Below are positions 45,445 through 53,866 of a DNA stretch of 64,000 nucleotides, one piece after another. Source of the DNA: Lactobacillus corticis (lineage in GTDB: Bacteria; Bacillota; Bacilli; Lactobacillales; Lactobacillaceae); contig NZ_BMAY01000005.1 in assembly GCF_018327645.1 (NCBI RefSeq), positions 62,001-126,000 of the forward strand, in the 5' to 3' direction. A program made the position numbers and the translations under genes. Numbering within the stretch: position 1 is the stretch's first letter; each line of letters starts with the position of its first letter. The notes under the pieces were generated by a model. That model was not told the DNA's origin. It did not search any database and was given only the letters and a program-made list of their open reading frames with translations.

Positions 45445-47762
45445 TGGCGAATCGAAAACGAAGTATTGAAGACAACACTCGTCGAAGAAGCCAAGGAAGA
45501 CGACGCCCAGAAGAAAGACCTGGAGGCACCAAACGGATCGTTTTACGGGTTTTAAAATGGTGCTTTATGTTAGTACTGCTCTTAGTCGTTGCTGGGATTG
45601 GTTTATTTGCATATTATGCTAAGGATGCACCAGACATCACCCAATCTCAGCTCCAGAGTGGTGGGACTTCCAGCCTTTACACTTCTGACGGCAAGTTCTT
45701 AATGTCTTTGGGATCAGAAAAAAGAATCTATGTTTCTAATAAAAACATTCCACAAAAATTAAAAGACGCTGTTATCTCAGTTGAAGATAAACGTTTCTAT
45801 AGCGAAGGCTTGGGTATTGACCCAATCAGAATTGTCGGTTCGATGTTGACCAATGCTAAAAGCAACTCAGTAGCAGCCGGTGGGTCAACCATTACCCAGC
45901 AATTGGTAAAATTGACCGTCTTTTCAACTGCCACCTCCCAGCGAACCTTAAAGCGTAAAGCACAAGAGGCTTGGCTAGCGATGAAGGTTGAGCGTGACTA
46001 TAGCAAAGACCAAATTATTGAATATTACATCAACAAGGTCTACATGAATTACGGCAACTATGGCATGGGTACGGCTGCTAATTACTATTATGGAAAGAGT
46101 TTAAAACAACTCGATTTAGCCCAAACTGCTCTGATTGCTGGTATGCCAAATGCTCCAGTTTCCTATGACCCATACTTATATCCCCAAAAGGCTAAGTATC
46201 GTCGCGACATTGTTTTGCGGGCAATGTATGAAAACCACAAAATCACCAAGGCACAACTTAATCAAGCTTTGAATGAAAGTATTACTAAAGGCTTAGTTAA
46301 GAAGCATTCGAATAAGGAATCAAAATTACGCAAAATTGATGATCCATATATAAAGGAAGTTATTTCTGAAGTTGAAAGCAAAGGCTATGATCCATATAAC
46401 GATAACTTAAAAATTACCATTAATATTGATCAAGATGCCCAAACAAAGCTTTACAACCTCGCTAATGGCAATAAGGTTTCATTTACTAACAATAAGATGC
46501 AAATAGGAGCAACCTTGGTTGACCCAACCAATGGCCATGTTTTAGCGATCTTGGGTGGACGACATTTGCCATCTGTTCAATTAGGACTTGATCGAGCGGT
46601 GCAAACCGGTAGATCGACTGGGTCATCGATTAAACCAGTTCTTGATTATGCCCCGGCAATTCAATATCTAAATTGGTCAACTGCCCATATTTTAGATGAC
46701 TCTAAGTACACCTACCCTGGTACTAATATTCAGCTTTATGACTGGGATAATCAGTACGAGGGTGATATGACAATGCGCTATGCCCTAGCCCAATCCAGAA
46801 ATGTTCCAGCTGTAAAAACGTTAGCCAAAGTTGGTTTGAGCCGAGCAAGCAAGTTTGTTAAACGGATGGGCATCACCGTCAAAAATAGTCAAGGTTTATC
46901 CGTTGCGATTGGGGCTAATGCTTCAAGTCTGCAAATGGCCGGAGCATATTCGGCCTTTGCTACCTTGGGGGTTTACCATAAGCCAACTTTTGTTTCAAAG
47001 ATTGAAACGCCAGATGGACTTACCAGGACATATGATTCTTCAGGAACTCGTGTTATGAAGAAGTCTACTGCCTACATGATAACTGATATGCTTAAGGATG
47101 TTATTAAGAGCGGCTCAGGAACACAGGCGAAAATTTCTGGTCTTTACCAAGCCGGTAAGACTGGGACGGTTAAGTATTCAGATGCTGAACTTAAAAAGTA
47201 TCCTTCCTACTCTGATACACCAAAAGATTCATGGTTTGTAGGCTATACTAGAAGTTACGTAATGAGCGTTTGGACCGGGTACGACAATCTAAAAGACGGG
47301 ACGATTGGTGGCAATGGCCAATATGCGGCCCAGCAGATATATAAGTATATGATGTCTTATATGATGTCGCAGGCTGAAAATGTGGATTGGCAAAAGCCAT
47401 CTTCGGTAATTCGAACTCGGGTAGTCAAGAATTCTAACCCACCGCAATATTCAAGTAGCGGAACCGATTGGGAATTATTTGTTAAAGGACATGGACCGGT
47501 AGGCTATTCAAGTTCATCTTCAACAACTAGCTCAACTACCTCTTCATCAAGTTCAGTCACCTCAAGTGCTGCTTCTTATGATGATCAAGATGAAAAGGCA
47601 GATACCTCTTCTTCTTCGTCTAGTTCAAGCCAGGCTAGTCAATCGACCAGTAGTTCTACGCAACAAAATGGTTCTCAGAGTCAATCATCTAAGAAAACTA
47701 GTTCTTCTAGTTCTTCCAGTTCAAAACAAGGTGATGGACAAGATAATGATAATAAAGATTAA
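45444..47762 (+). CDS. pbp1A: Class A penicillin-binding protein 1A
   Basis: Bifunctional peptidoglycan synthase of 772 residues. A basic cytoplasmic tail is followed by one membrane anchor (about 36-58), then the glycosyltransferase domain with VEDKRFYSEGLG and GGSTITQQLVK (Glu catalytic). The transpeptidase domain carries STGSSIKP (SxxK serine), SRN and KTGT. Residues about 690-772 form a tail very rich in Ser with Thr, Gln and Asp, probably a flexible extracellular region. It is translated from the overlapping TAATG with recU and ends at a bidirectional terminator of the kind repeated after nth. Confidence 0.96.
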   Translation: MANRKRSIEDNTRRRSQGRRRPEERPGGTKRIVLRVLKWCFMLVLLLVVAGIGLFAYYAKDAPDITQSQLQSGGTSSLYTSDGKFLMSLGSEKRIYVSNKNIPQKLKDAVISVEDKRFYSEGLGIDPIRIVGSMLTNAKSNSVAAGGSTITQQLVKLTVFSTATSQRTLKRKAQEAWLAMKVERDYSKDQIIEYYINKVYMNYGNYGMGTAANYYYGKSLKQLDLAQTALIAGMPNAPVSYDPYLYPQKAKYRRDIVLRAMYENHKITKAQLNQALNESITKGLVKKHSNKESKLRKIDDPYIKEVISEVESKGYDPYNDNLKITINIDQDAQTKLYNLANGNKVSFTNNKMQIGATLVDPTNGHVLAILGGRHLPSVQLGLDRAVQTGRSTGSSIKPVLDYAPAIQYLNWSTAHILDDSKYTYPGTNIQLYDWDNQYEGDMTMRYALAQSRNVPAVKTLAKVGLSRASKFVKRMGITVKNSQGLSVAIGANASSLQMAGAYSAFATLGVYHKPTFVSKIETPDGLTRTYDSSGTRVMKKSTAYMITDMLKDVIKSGSGTQAKISGLYQAGKTGTVKYSDAELKKYPSYSDTPKDSWFVGYTRSYVMSVWTGYDNLKDGTIGGNGQYAAQQIYKYMMSYMMSQAENVDWQKPSSVIRTRVVKNSNPPQYSSSGTDWELFVKGHGPVGYSSSSSTTSSTTSSSSSVTSSAASYDDQDEKADTSSSSSSSSQASQSTSSSTQQNGSQSQSSKKTSSSSSSSSKQGDGQDNDNKD

Positions 47763-47769
47763 ATGCTAA

Positions 47770-47813
47770 TAAGCAAGCAAAAGAGCTTCAACTATCGTTG
47801 AAGCTCTTTTTTT
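47770..47813. terminator. Bidirectional terminator after pbp1A (copy 1 of a duplicated terminator)
   Basis: Perfect 14-bp stem (47779-47792 with 47797-47810) with loop TATC and a T7 tail. The 23 nt from 47770 to 47792 and the 16 nt from 47797 to 47812 are identical to 53199-53221 and 53226-53241. Confidence 0.93.
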
Positions 47814-47998
47814 ACGCCATATTTAAAGTTCGTCTTTTGCTAAAGTATTACACTATTGTGAGTGAATAATCGTTTGTATTATGTTTATATTCACACTTTA
47901 AATCGAAAACGTTCATATTTTGTTAACAAATAATCCCAATAATCTGCAAACCTTAACCCTATTGTATTTATTAGCAGTAATTATAAAGGAGTGAGGCA
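47814..47998 (+). promoter_or_regulatory. AT-rich upstream region of the accessory block
   Basis: 185 nt without a coding frame. It holds an imperfect inverted repeat (GTGAGTGAATA near 47859 and TATTCACAC near 47889) and a TTGTTAACAA palindrome at 47920-47929. A promoter is expected here but I cannot place a convincing -35/-10 pair. Confidence 0.35.
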
Positions 47999-49165
47999 AT
48001 GAAAAAAAAGCATTTATATGAAGTTGATTTGGCCCGTTGTTTTTTTATGTTTGGTGTGGTCCTCAATCATGTTACTTCTACTTTTTCAAGTGCTCTGGGA
48101 CAAACCAAAACCAAGAGTGGCAATGTACTTGTATCGAGTCATCTTATGCTGCATTTTCCGCGTTTTGGTTTCATGTTTATCACCGGTATGGTTTTGTTTT
48201 TAAGTTATTATGAGCGCCCCGAGAAACAAAATTGGCTGCACTTTTGGAAAGTTAGATATTTAGGATCTGGGATTCCATATTTGTTTTGGAATGGTTTTTA
48301 CATGACATTTTGGCTAATTGCAAGTGGTTCTCTTAATTTTTCAAATTGGGTAAGCCATTATAGCGATGCAATTATTCATGGAAATTATTTTTATCTTTAC
48401 TACGTCTTTATGATGTTCCAGCTCTATTTGGTTTTTCCTTTGCTCATTTACCTATTTGAAAAATGTAAAGGTCAACATCAATTAATCTTATTGTGTAGTT
48501 TTCTTTTGCAAATTATTTTTTTAGTTTGGGCAAAATATATCTATCCAAACCAAGATCATACAGGCTGGCCCTATCTCATTAAGTATTACGGTACAAATAT
48601 TATTGCCTATCAATTTTATTTTGTGCTTGGTGCTTACACTTGGATCAATTATGAAAAAATCACCAGCTGGCTATTAACTAATAAAAAAACAACTTTTTCG
48701 ATAACTTTCTTGCTTTGTCTAGGAACTCTCGGGTTGTACCAATTCAACGTTAATCAGTTGGGGCTAAAACAGCACTACGCTAATTTGATTCACCAGCCAT
48801 ATATGCTCTTTTATGCAATTGCAATAGTAGCTTCAATTTATACCATTTGTTTAATGTATGCCCAGTATCGCCAGAAACATAGTGATAATAAAAACCTATT
48901 TATCAAGTGGGTTGATCTTTCGGCCCAGATTTCATTTGGGGTTTACTTGGTCCATAGCATAATGATAGCTCTACTTACTAGAGTACTGGGATCATTAAAA
49001 TTTATCTTTCACCCCTATGTTTTATTACTAGCTGTGCCACTTGGGTATCTGATCGTTTTAGCTGGTGCATGGATCATTGCTTATGCATTATATAAAATAC
49101 CGCCATTTGGGGTATTGATCGGTCGACCAAATATACGTAGATCATTTATTAGAAAGGAAAAATAA
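47999..49165 (+). CDS. Acyltransferase family 3 membrane protein
   Basis: A 388-residue polytopic protein with about ten hydrophobic segments, of the acyltransferase-3 type that moves acyl groups onto extracellular carbohydrates or other polymers. The first-helix signature YEVDLARCFFMFGVVLNHV (about 7-25) has the family's conserved Arg-His pair; GVYLVHS occurs near residue 316. The acceptor is unknown. It is AT-rich compared with its neighbours. AAAGGAG precedes the ATG. It starts the block and is separated from the ligase by a single nucleotide, so the genes are coupled. Confidence 0.88.
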   Translation: MKKKHLYEVDLARCFFMFGVVLNHVTSTFSSALGQTKTKSGNVLVSSHLMLHFPRFGFMFITGMVLFLSYYERPEKQNWLHFWKVRYLGSGIPYLFWNGFYMTFWLIASGSLNFSNWVSHYSDAIIHGNYFYLYYVFMMFQLYLVFPLLIYLFEKCKGQHQLILLCSFLLQIIFLVWAKYIYPNQDHTGWPYLIKYYGTNIIAYQFYFVLGAYTWINYEKITSWLLTNKKTTFSITFLLCLGTLGLYQFNVNQLGLKQHYANLIHQPYMLFYAIAIVASIYTICLMYAQYRQKHSDNKNLFIKWVDLSAQISFGVYLVHSIMIALLTRVLGSLKFIFHPYVLLLAVPLGYLIVLAGAWIIAYALYKIPPFGVLIGRPNIRRSFIRKEK

Positions 49166-49166
49166 T

Positions 49167-50699
49167 ATGACTAGATTAACTCAGGATCTTAAGAAAGAAA
49201 TCGAGAAAAATAGTGACCGCCAGATTTTAAAAGATATTAGATTAAATAAGTGGTTTACTGGCAAAGATATTGAAGATGACGTTACTACCCTAGAAGAATT
49301 TTTTAAAGATATTAATCTATCATCTAATGATGTTGTCTTTATGTGCCTGAAAAATACTGCAGCATATATCCCCATTAATCAAGCTTTGTGGCGAACTGGA
49401 GCCGCAGCCCATCCAGTTTCTGGGACAACTCCTACACAAGAATTAGTTGCTGATAATAATGATAATGATTATCCATTAATTTTATTGACTAGTGAACAAG
49501 CAAAAGAATTCGCCTTAAAAACCAATCTTGCAAGTAAGCCATTACCTTTAAAAACATTACCAGAACTTGTGGTATTTTATAAAAACAATCTACCAAAAAG
49601 ATCGAGCACAATTACTGAAGAAACAATTGGCTTAATACTAAACACATCTGGGACAACAGGTAAACCAAAACAAGTTGGGCTAACTCATAAAATGATGCGA
49701 AATGCTGCTCAATATAATATGGATAGTCATAAATTTACTTCAAACGACACAGTACTCTTGGTAATGCCAATGTTTCATATGAATGCGCAAATGATTCAAA
49801 CAACCACAACTATCCTAGCCGGCGGAAGAATCGTGGTTGCACCTAAGTTCTCAGCCAGTCGGTATTGGGATTGGGTTAGCGAATCAGAAGCCACCTGGTC
49901 TTCAGTCGTCCCAACTATCGTAACTATCTTATTGAAAAACGAAAATGCTTTAAACTCTTTTAAACGTCATACTAATAATATTCATTTGCGGTTTATTCGT
50001 TGTGCTTCCGCTGTATTATCAGTTAGTCGTCATCGTCAATTCTTGGATACGTACCATATTCCTCTATTAGAAGGATATGGCATGACTGAGGCTTGTAGTC
50101 AATGTACCTTAAACCCCTTAGATGCGATCAAAGTTGGTTCTGCTGGTAAACCTTATCATACTGAAATGGCAATTTATACTGGAGATACTTACACAACTGA
50201 GGCCAATGTTAAGGGCGAAATTGTAATTCGTGGTGATCATGTTATTACCCATTATTTGCGAGGAAGTCAAAAAGACTTTTATGATAATTGGTTCCATACT
50301 GGTGACTTAGGGTATTTTGACAAAGATCATTATTTATGGATGGATGGCAGAATTAAACATGTTATAAATCACGGTGGAGAAAAAGTTAGCCCAGTTCTTG
50401 TCGAAACTACTATAGCTGAGCTTGATTTTATTAAGAATGTTGCAGTAGTACCTACTCCCGATGAAATTTATGGTGAGGCCGTTACCGCAGCGGTTATTTT
50501 AGATGATCCTAAAATGGATCAGCAAGAGGCTAAACAAAAAATCATAGATTACTGTAAAGGAAAGCTAGCGCTTTACCGTTGTCCAACAAAAGTTTTCTTT
50601 ATTGATAAATTTCCACTCAACCCAACAGGGAAAATTTTGCGAGCAAAACTTTCAGATGAATTAACGAAGATGGAGGAAGCTTCACATGCATCAGAATAG
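49167..50699 (+). CDS. Adenylate-forming acyl-CoA synthetase-like ligase
   Basis: A 510-residue ANL-superfamily enzyme that activates a carboxylic acid with ATP to acyl-AMP and usually transfers it to CoA. Motifs in order: NTSGTTGKPKQVGLTH (phosphate loop, about 156-171), MPMFHMNA, EGYGMTEACSQ (about 305-315), WFHTGDLGYFD, MDGRIKHVINHGGEKVSP (about 401-418) and the catalytic lysine in PLNPTGKIL near the end. It recalls oxalyl-CoA / O-succinylbenzoate-type ligases. The substrate is unknown. Its last 14 nt overlap the start of the ABC substrate-binding protein, so the enzyme may act on what the transporter brings in. Confidence 0.85.
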   Translation: MTRLTQDLKKEIEKNSDRQILKDIRLNKWFTGKDIEDDVTTLEEFFKDINLSSNDVVFMCLKNTAAYIPINQALWRTGAAAHPVSGTTPTQELVADNNDNDYPLILLTSEQAKEFALKTNLASKPLPLKTLPELVVFYKNNLPKRSSTITEETIGLILNTSGTTGKPKQVGLTHKMMRNAAQYNMDSHKFTSNDTVLLVMPMFHMNAQMIQTTTTILAGGRIVVAPKFSASRYWDWVSESEATWSSVVPTIVTILLKNENALNSFKRHTNNIHLRFIRCASAVLSVSRHRQFLDTYHIPLLEGYGMTEACSQCTLNPLDAIKVGSAGKPYHTEMAIYTGDTYTTEANVKGEIVIRGDHVITHYLRGSQKDFYDNWFHTGDLGYFDKDHYLWMDGRIKHVINHGGEKVSPVLVETTIAELDFIKNVAVVPTPDEIYGEAVTAAVILDDPKMDQQEAKQKIIDYCKGKLALYRCPTKVFFIDKFPLNPTGKILRAKLSDELTKMEEASHASE

Positions 50700-51672
50700 T
50701 CATCAAAATCGCAAAATATTTATCTTTTTTCTATTAGTAGCTTGGATCTGCGTCGCTTTTTATGGTTTTAAACAAACGGATCTAGGCAACAGCAGTGAAA
50801 AATTAACGACCATAAAAATCGGTTACCTTTCTGGAGACGAAATTGAAATTTCAGCTGCACGAGGTGCATTAAAGAAAAAATTGCGGGCTAAAGGATATAA
50901 CGTTGTATTTAAGAAGTTCACTTCTGGAGCAGCTGAAACTGAAGCTCTGGCCTCAGGGTCAATTGATTATGCTCGTACAGGTGATACACCTCCAGTTGCT
51001 GCAATTGCCGCTGGTTCAAAGATAACCTACATCGCAACTGGTGGCGTTAAGAGTAACGGTACAGGAATTCTGGTAAAAAAATCTTCAGGCATTACCAAAG
51101 TCAGTCAACTTAGAGGTAAGAAAATCGCTTATACCAAGTCTACTGCTTCCGAATATTTCGTACGGGCGCTATTAAAGAAATATGGACTATCCACCAGTGA
51201 TGTTAAGCTTGTAAATTTGGAAACCAATGCTGCTTCTGTAGCCTACTCTAAAGGAAAGGTTGATGCTATTGTGGCATGGGATCCTACTACGGCACAATTA
51301 CAGTTAAGTGGTTCTACTCTTTTGGCAGATGGTAATGATGTAAATTATAACAATCGAAGTTATATCCTCAGTTCCAGCACTTTTGCCAAGAATCATAAGT
51401 CTTTGAGTAAGTTATTAATTAAATATTTAAGTCAAGATATGAAATGGGCAAATAGCCACCATAGTACCCTTATTAAGTTACTTTCAGAAAAACTTGGTGT
51501 TAAAAAATCTGTAATTAAGACCACGATCAACCGCAGAAAATATGATTTTGAGCCAGTGACACAAACTGCAATAAAAGAATCGCAAGCGATTGCCGACACT
51601 TTCTATAAAGCTGGTGTTATTAAGAAAGATCCAAAGATAAAGAGTCATGTACAATATCTTAGTGTTAATTAG
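50686..51672 (+). CDS. ABC transporter substrate-binding protein, SsuA-like (sulfonate/taurine/nitrate family)
   Basis: A 328-residue extracytoplasmic binding protein. One hydrophobic segment (about 9-26) anchors it, and no clear lipobox is seen (the Cys at 17 is not in an LxxC context), so it may stay as a signal anchor. The mature part resembles SsuA throughout: GSIDYARTGDTPPVAAIAAGS, LRGKKIAYTKSTASEYFV and VDAIVAWDP. Family ligands are alkanesulfonates, taurine, nitrate or related small anions. GGAGG ahead of ATG 50686 lies in the ligase frame. Followed by permease and ATPase genes. Confidence 0.88.
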   Translation: MHQNSHQNRKIFIFFLLVAWICVAFYGFKQTDLGNSSEKLTTIKIGYLSGDEIEISAARGALKKKLRAKGYNVVFKKFTSGAAETEALASGSIDYARTGDTPPVAAIAAGSKITYIATGGVKSNGTGILVKKSSGITKVSQLRGKKIAYTKSTASEYFVRALLKKYGLSTSDVKLVNLETNAASVAYSKGKVDAIVAWDPTTAQLQLSGSTLLADGNDVNYNNRSYILSSSTFAKNHKSLSKLLIKYLSQDMKWANSHHSTLIKLLSEKLGVKKSVIKTTINRRKYDFEPVTQTAIKESQAIADTFYKAGVIKKDPKIKSHVQYLSVN

Positions 51673-51684
51673 GAGGCCGTAAAA

Positions 51685-52467
51685 ATGACAAAAAGTACCT
51701 TTAAAAAGAAATTTTTACCATGGCTTCTACCTATCGTCATAATTCTATTTTGGCAATTGGCAGTGCAACTAAAATGGATTCAATCAGAATTTCTCCCCGC
51801 TCCTACAGAAGTTGTTCAAACAGCAATTGTCGATTGGAAAAAAGGAATTCTTCAAAAAAATATTTCAATTTCCTTATTTAGAGCTACTTGTGGTTTTGTG
51901 ATCGGCGGAGGAATGGGATTTATTTTAGGCCTCTTATCTGGTACTAGTAAACTATTCCGTAAAACCTTTGATTCAACGATCCAAATGCTCCGGACAATCC
52001 CCAATATGGCCTTAATCCCATTAGTAGTATTGATCTTAGGAATTGGCGAACCGGCGAAGATTTGTTTTGTAGCATTGGCATGTTTGTTTCCAATGTATAT
52101 CAACACCTATCATGGGATTACCTCAATTGATCCTGATTTATTGGAAATGGGAAAATCATATCAATTAAATACGGTACAGATGTTTAAACAAATTATTTTC
52201 CCGGGCGCCTTGCCGACTATCTTAATGGGTGTACGATATGCTTTAGGAACAATGTGGACAGCTTTAATTGTTGCTGAGACAGTCTCAGCTGATTCAGGGA
52301 TTGGTTATATGTCTACCAATGCGCAACAATATGTTGATGTAAAAACAATCTACTTATGTATCATTATCTATGCCTTTTTGGGTGAATTATCCAATTATAT
52401 CGCCAAAAATCTAGAAACTATCTTCTTAGAATGGCGAAATAGCGCACGAAGTTTAACTGAAGAATAG
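51685..52467 (+). CDS. ABC transporter permease, SsuC-like
   Basis: A 260-residue permease with about six membrane segments. The EAA-type loop that contacts the ATPase is seen in MGKSYQLNTVQMFKQIIFPGALPTIL (span about 153-178), and the segment TLWT...AETVSADSGIGYM matches the sulfonate/taurine/nitrate group. AGGAGG lies before the ATG. It is 12 nt after the binding-protein gene. Confidence 0.9.
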   Translation: MTKSTFKKKFLPWLLPIVIILFWQLAVQLKWIQSEFLPAPTEVVQTAIVDWKKGILQKNISISLFRATCGFVIGGGMGFILGLLSGTSKLFRKTFDSTIQMLRTIPNMALIPLVVLILGIGEPAKICFVALACLFPMYINTYHGITSIDPDLLEMGKSYQLNTVQMFKQIIFPGALPTILMGVRYALGTMWTALIVAETVSADSGIGYMSTNAQQYVDVKTIYLCIIIYAFLGELSNYIAKNLETIFLEWRNSARSLTEE

Positions 52468-52481
52468 ATTGGAGGACCTTA

Positions 52482-53201
52482 ATGGCGTTAATAGAGCTGG
52501 ACGGTGTTTCTAAAAAATATGGCGACAAAACCGTCCTTAAAAATGTTTCTTTAAAGATCAGTGAGGGGGACTTTGTTGCTCTATGTGGTATGAGTGGTGG
52601 CGGAAAAAGTACCCTGTTGCGTTTGATATCTGGATTAGAAAAAGCCGATTCAGGAAGCATTAAACAAGAAAATAAAGAAATTTCAACTATTAATTCAGAT
52701 GCACGGATGATGTTTCAAGATGACCGATTGCTTCCTTGGCAAACAGTAATTCAAAACCTACTATTTGGAGATAAGTCAGAAGAAAGGATTAAACTTGCAA
52801 AACGACTATTAGATCGGGTTGGTTTAATAGACTATCAGAATTCATTTCCAGCTTCCCTCTCCGGCGGTCAAAGACAACGAGTTGCTCTGGCTAGAGCTTT
52901 GATGAGTCAACCAAAAGTATTGCTTTTAGATGAACCTTTAGGAGCCTTAGATGCATTAACTCGGAGAAATATGCAGGACCTTATTATTAAAGTATGCTCT
53001 GAAACTAACATAACTACAATTTTAGTTACTCACGATGTTCAAGAAGCGGTAAGAATGGCTGATAAAATTTGGATCATTAAAAATCAAGGAATCGCTAAAG
53101 AATTAACTAACCCCGAGCGAAATAACCAAACAGCTGAGGCCCAATTGAAAAAGGACCAACTAGTCGAAACCGCATTATCATGCATTTTAGACAATAATTA
53201 A
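52482..53201 (+). CDS. ABC transporter ATP-binding protein, SsuB-like
   Basis: A 239-residue ATPase of the sulfonate/taurine/nitrate importers. Walker A GMSGGGKST (about 36-44), Q-loop FQDDRLLPW, signature LSGGQRQRVALARAL (about 126-140), Walker B VLLLDEPLGALD (about 146-157), and the switch VTHD. It is the last gene of the block, and its transcript ends at the terminator shared with nth, a near copy of the pbp1A terminator. Confidence 0.93.
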   Translation: MALIELDGVSKKYGDKTVLKNVSLKISEGDFVALCGMSGGGKSTLLRLISGLEKADSGSIKQENKEISTINSDARMMFQDDRLLPWQTVIQNLLFGDKSEERIKLAKRLLDRVGLIDYQNSFPASLSGGQRQRVALARALMSQPKVLLLDEPLGALDALTRRNMQDLIIKVCSETNITTILVTHDVQEAVRMADKIWIIKNQGIAKELTNPERNNQTAEAQLKKDQLVETALSCILDNN

Positions 53202-53243
53202 GCAAGCAAAAGAGCTTCAACAATAGTTGAAGCTCTTTTTTAT
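53199..53243. terminator. Bidirectional terminator between ABC ATPase gene and nth (copy 2 of the duplicated terminator)
   Basis: Perfect 14-bp stem (53208-53221 with 53226-53239) with loop AATA. It is identical to the copy at 47770-47813 in both arms and in 9 nt of outer flank; only two loop bases differ. It overlaps the nth stop codon. Confidence 0.93.
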
Positions 53244-53866
53244 TTTAGGACTGAGTAAGGATCAACATCTTTAAGGCGAGCTGGTAAATTGTTGCGCCCA
53301 AAATAAATCATTGCATGGTGGGTTTCCGTCCATTCATCCTTAGGCAATAGCTCTTGTAAACGTTGTTGAATTTGGTGAGGATTATAGTTTTGCGGAACAA
53401 TTTTAAACCTTTTAGCAATTCTGCTAACATGGGTATCTACCGCTATAGCTGGGATGCCAAAGCCATCAGATAAAACCACGCTAGCCGTCTTCTCCCCTAC
53501 GCCAGGCAACTTAACTAATTCGGCTTTAGTATGAGGAACTCGGCCGTGATAATCCTTTACGAGCATCTCCGCCATAGCCTTTAAGTGCTTAGCCTTTGAG
53601 TGATAAAGGCCAAGTTTATTAATATCGGCTTCAATTTCGCTTATTGGAGCTGAGGCCAGATCTTGTGGCCATGGGAAATCTTCAGTAAACTTAGGCATAA
53701 TTCGGTTAACCATTTTATCTGTAGTTTGTGCGCTCATTAGGACGGCGCATACAAGATGAAAACGCGTATCCCACAGTAAGGAGCCTTCTGCATCTGGATA
53801 CATATTAGCAATTCGTCGCAGGACGTCTCGGGCTTGGTCATCGCTTATCAATTTTGGATCATCCAT
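53240..53866 (-). CDS. nth: Endonuclease III-type DNA glycosylase without Fe-S cysteines
   Basis: Base-excision repair glycosylase/AP lyase for oxidised pyrimidines. The 208-residue protein has the helix-hairpin-helix LPGVGEKTASVV with catalytic K126 and the conserved D144 (AVDTHVSRIA). The C-terminal loop that holds a [4Fe-4S] cluster by four cysteines in E. coli and Bacillus is replaced by FGRNNLPARLKDVDPYSVLK; the only cysteine in the protein is C40. The enzyme must therefore fold without the cluster. Its start codon overlaps the dnaD stop by one base. Confidence 0.92.
   Translation of the reverse strand: MDDPKLISDDQARDVLRRIANMYPDAEGSLLWDTRFHLVCAVLMSAQTTDKMVNRIMPKFTEDFPWPQDLASAPISEIEADINKLGLYHSKAKHLKAMAEMLVKDYHGRVPHTKAELVKLPGVGEKTASVVLSDGFGIPAIAVDTHVSRIAKRFKIVPQNYNPHQIQQRLQELLPKDEWTETHHAMIYFGRNNLPARLKDVDPYSVLK

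Noticed and set aside
47566-47769. A 67-codon open frame on the + strand over the PBP1A tail
   Set aside because: It is the alternative frame of the Ser-rich repeats, giving a Leu/Val-rich translation without a ribosome site.
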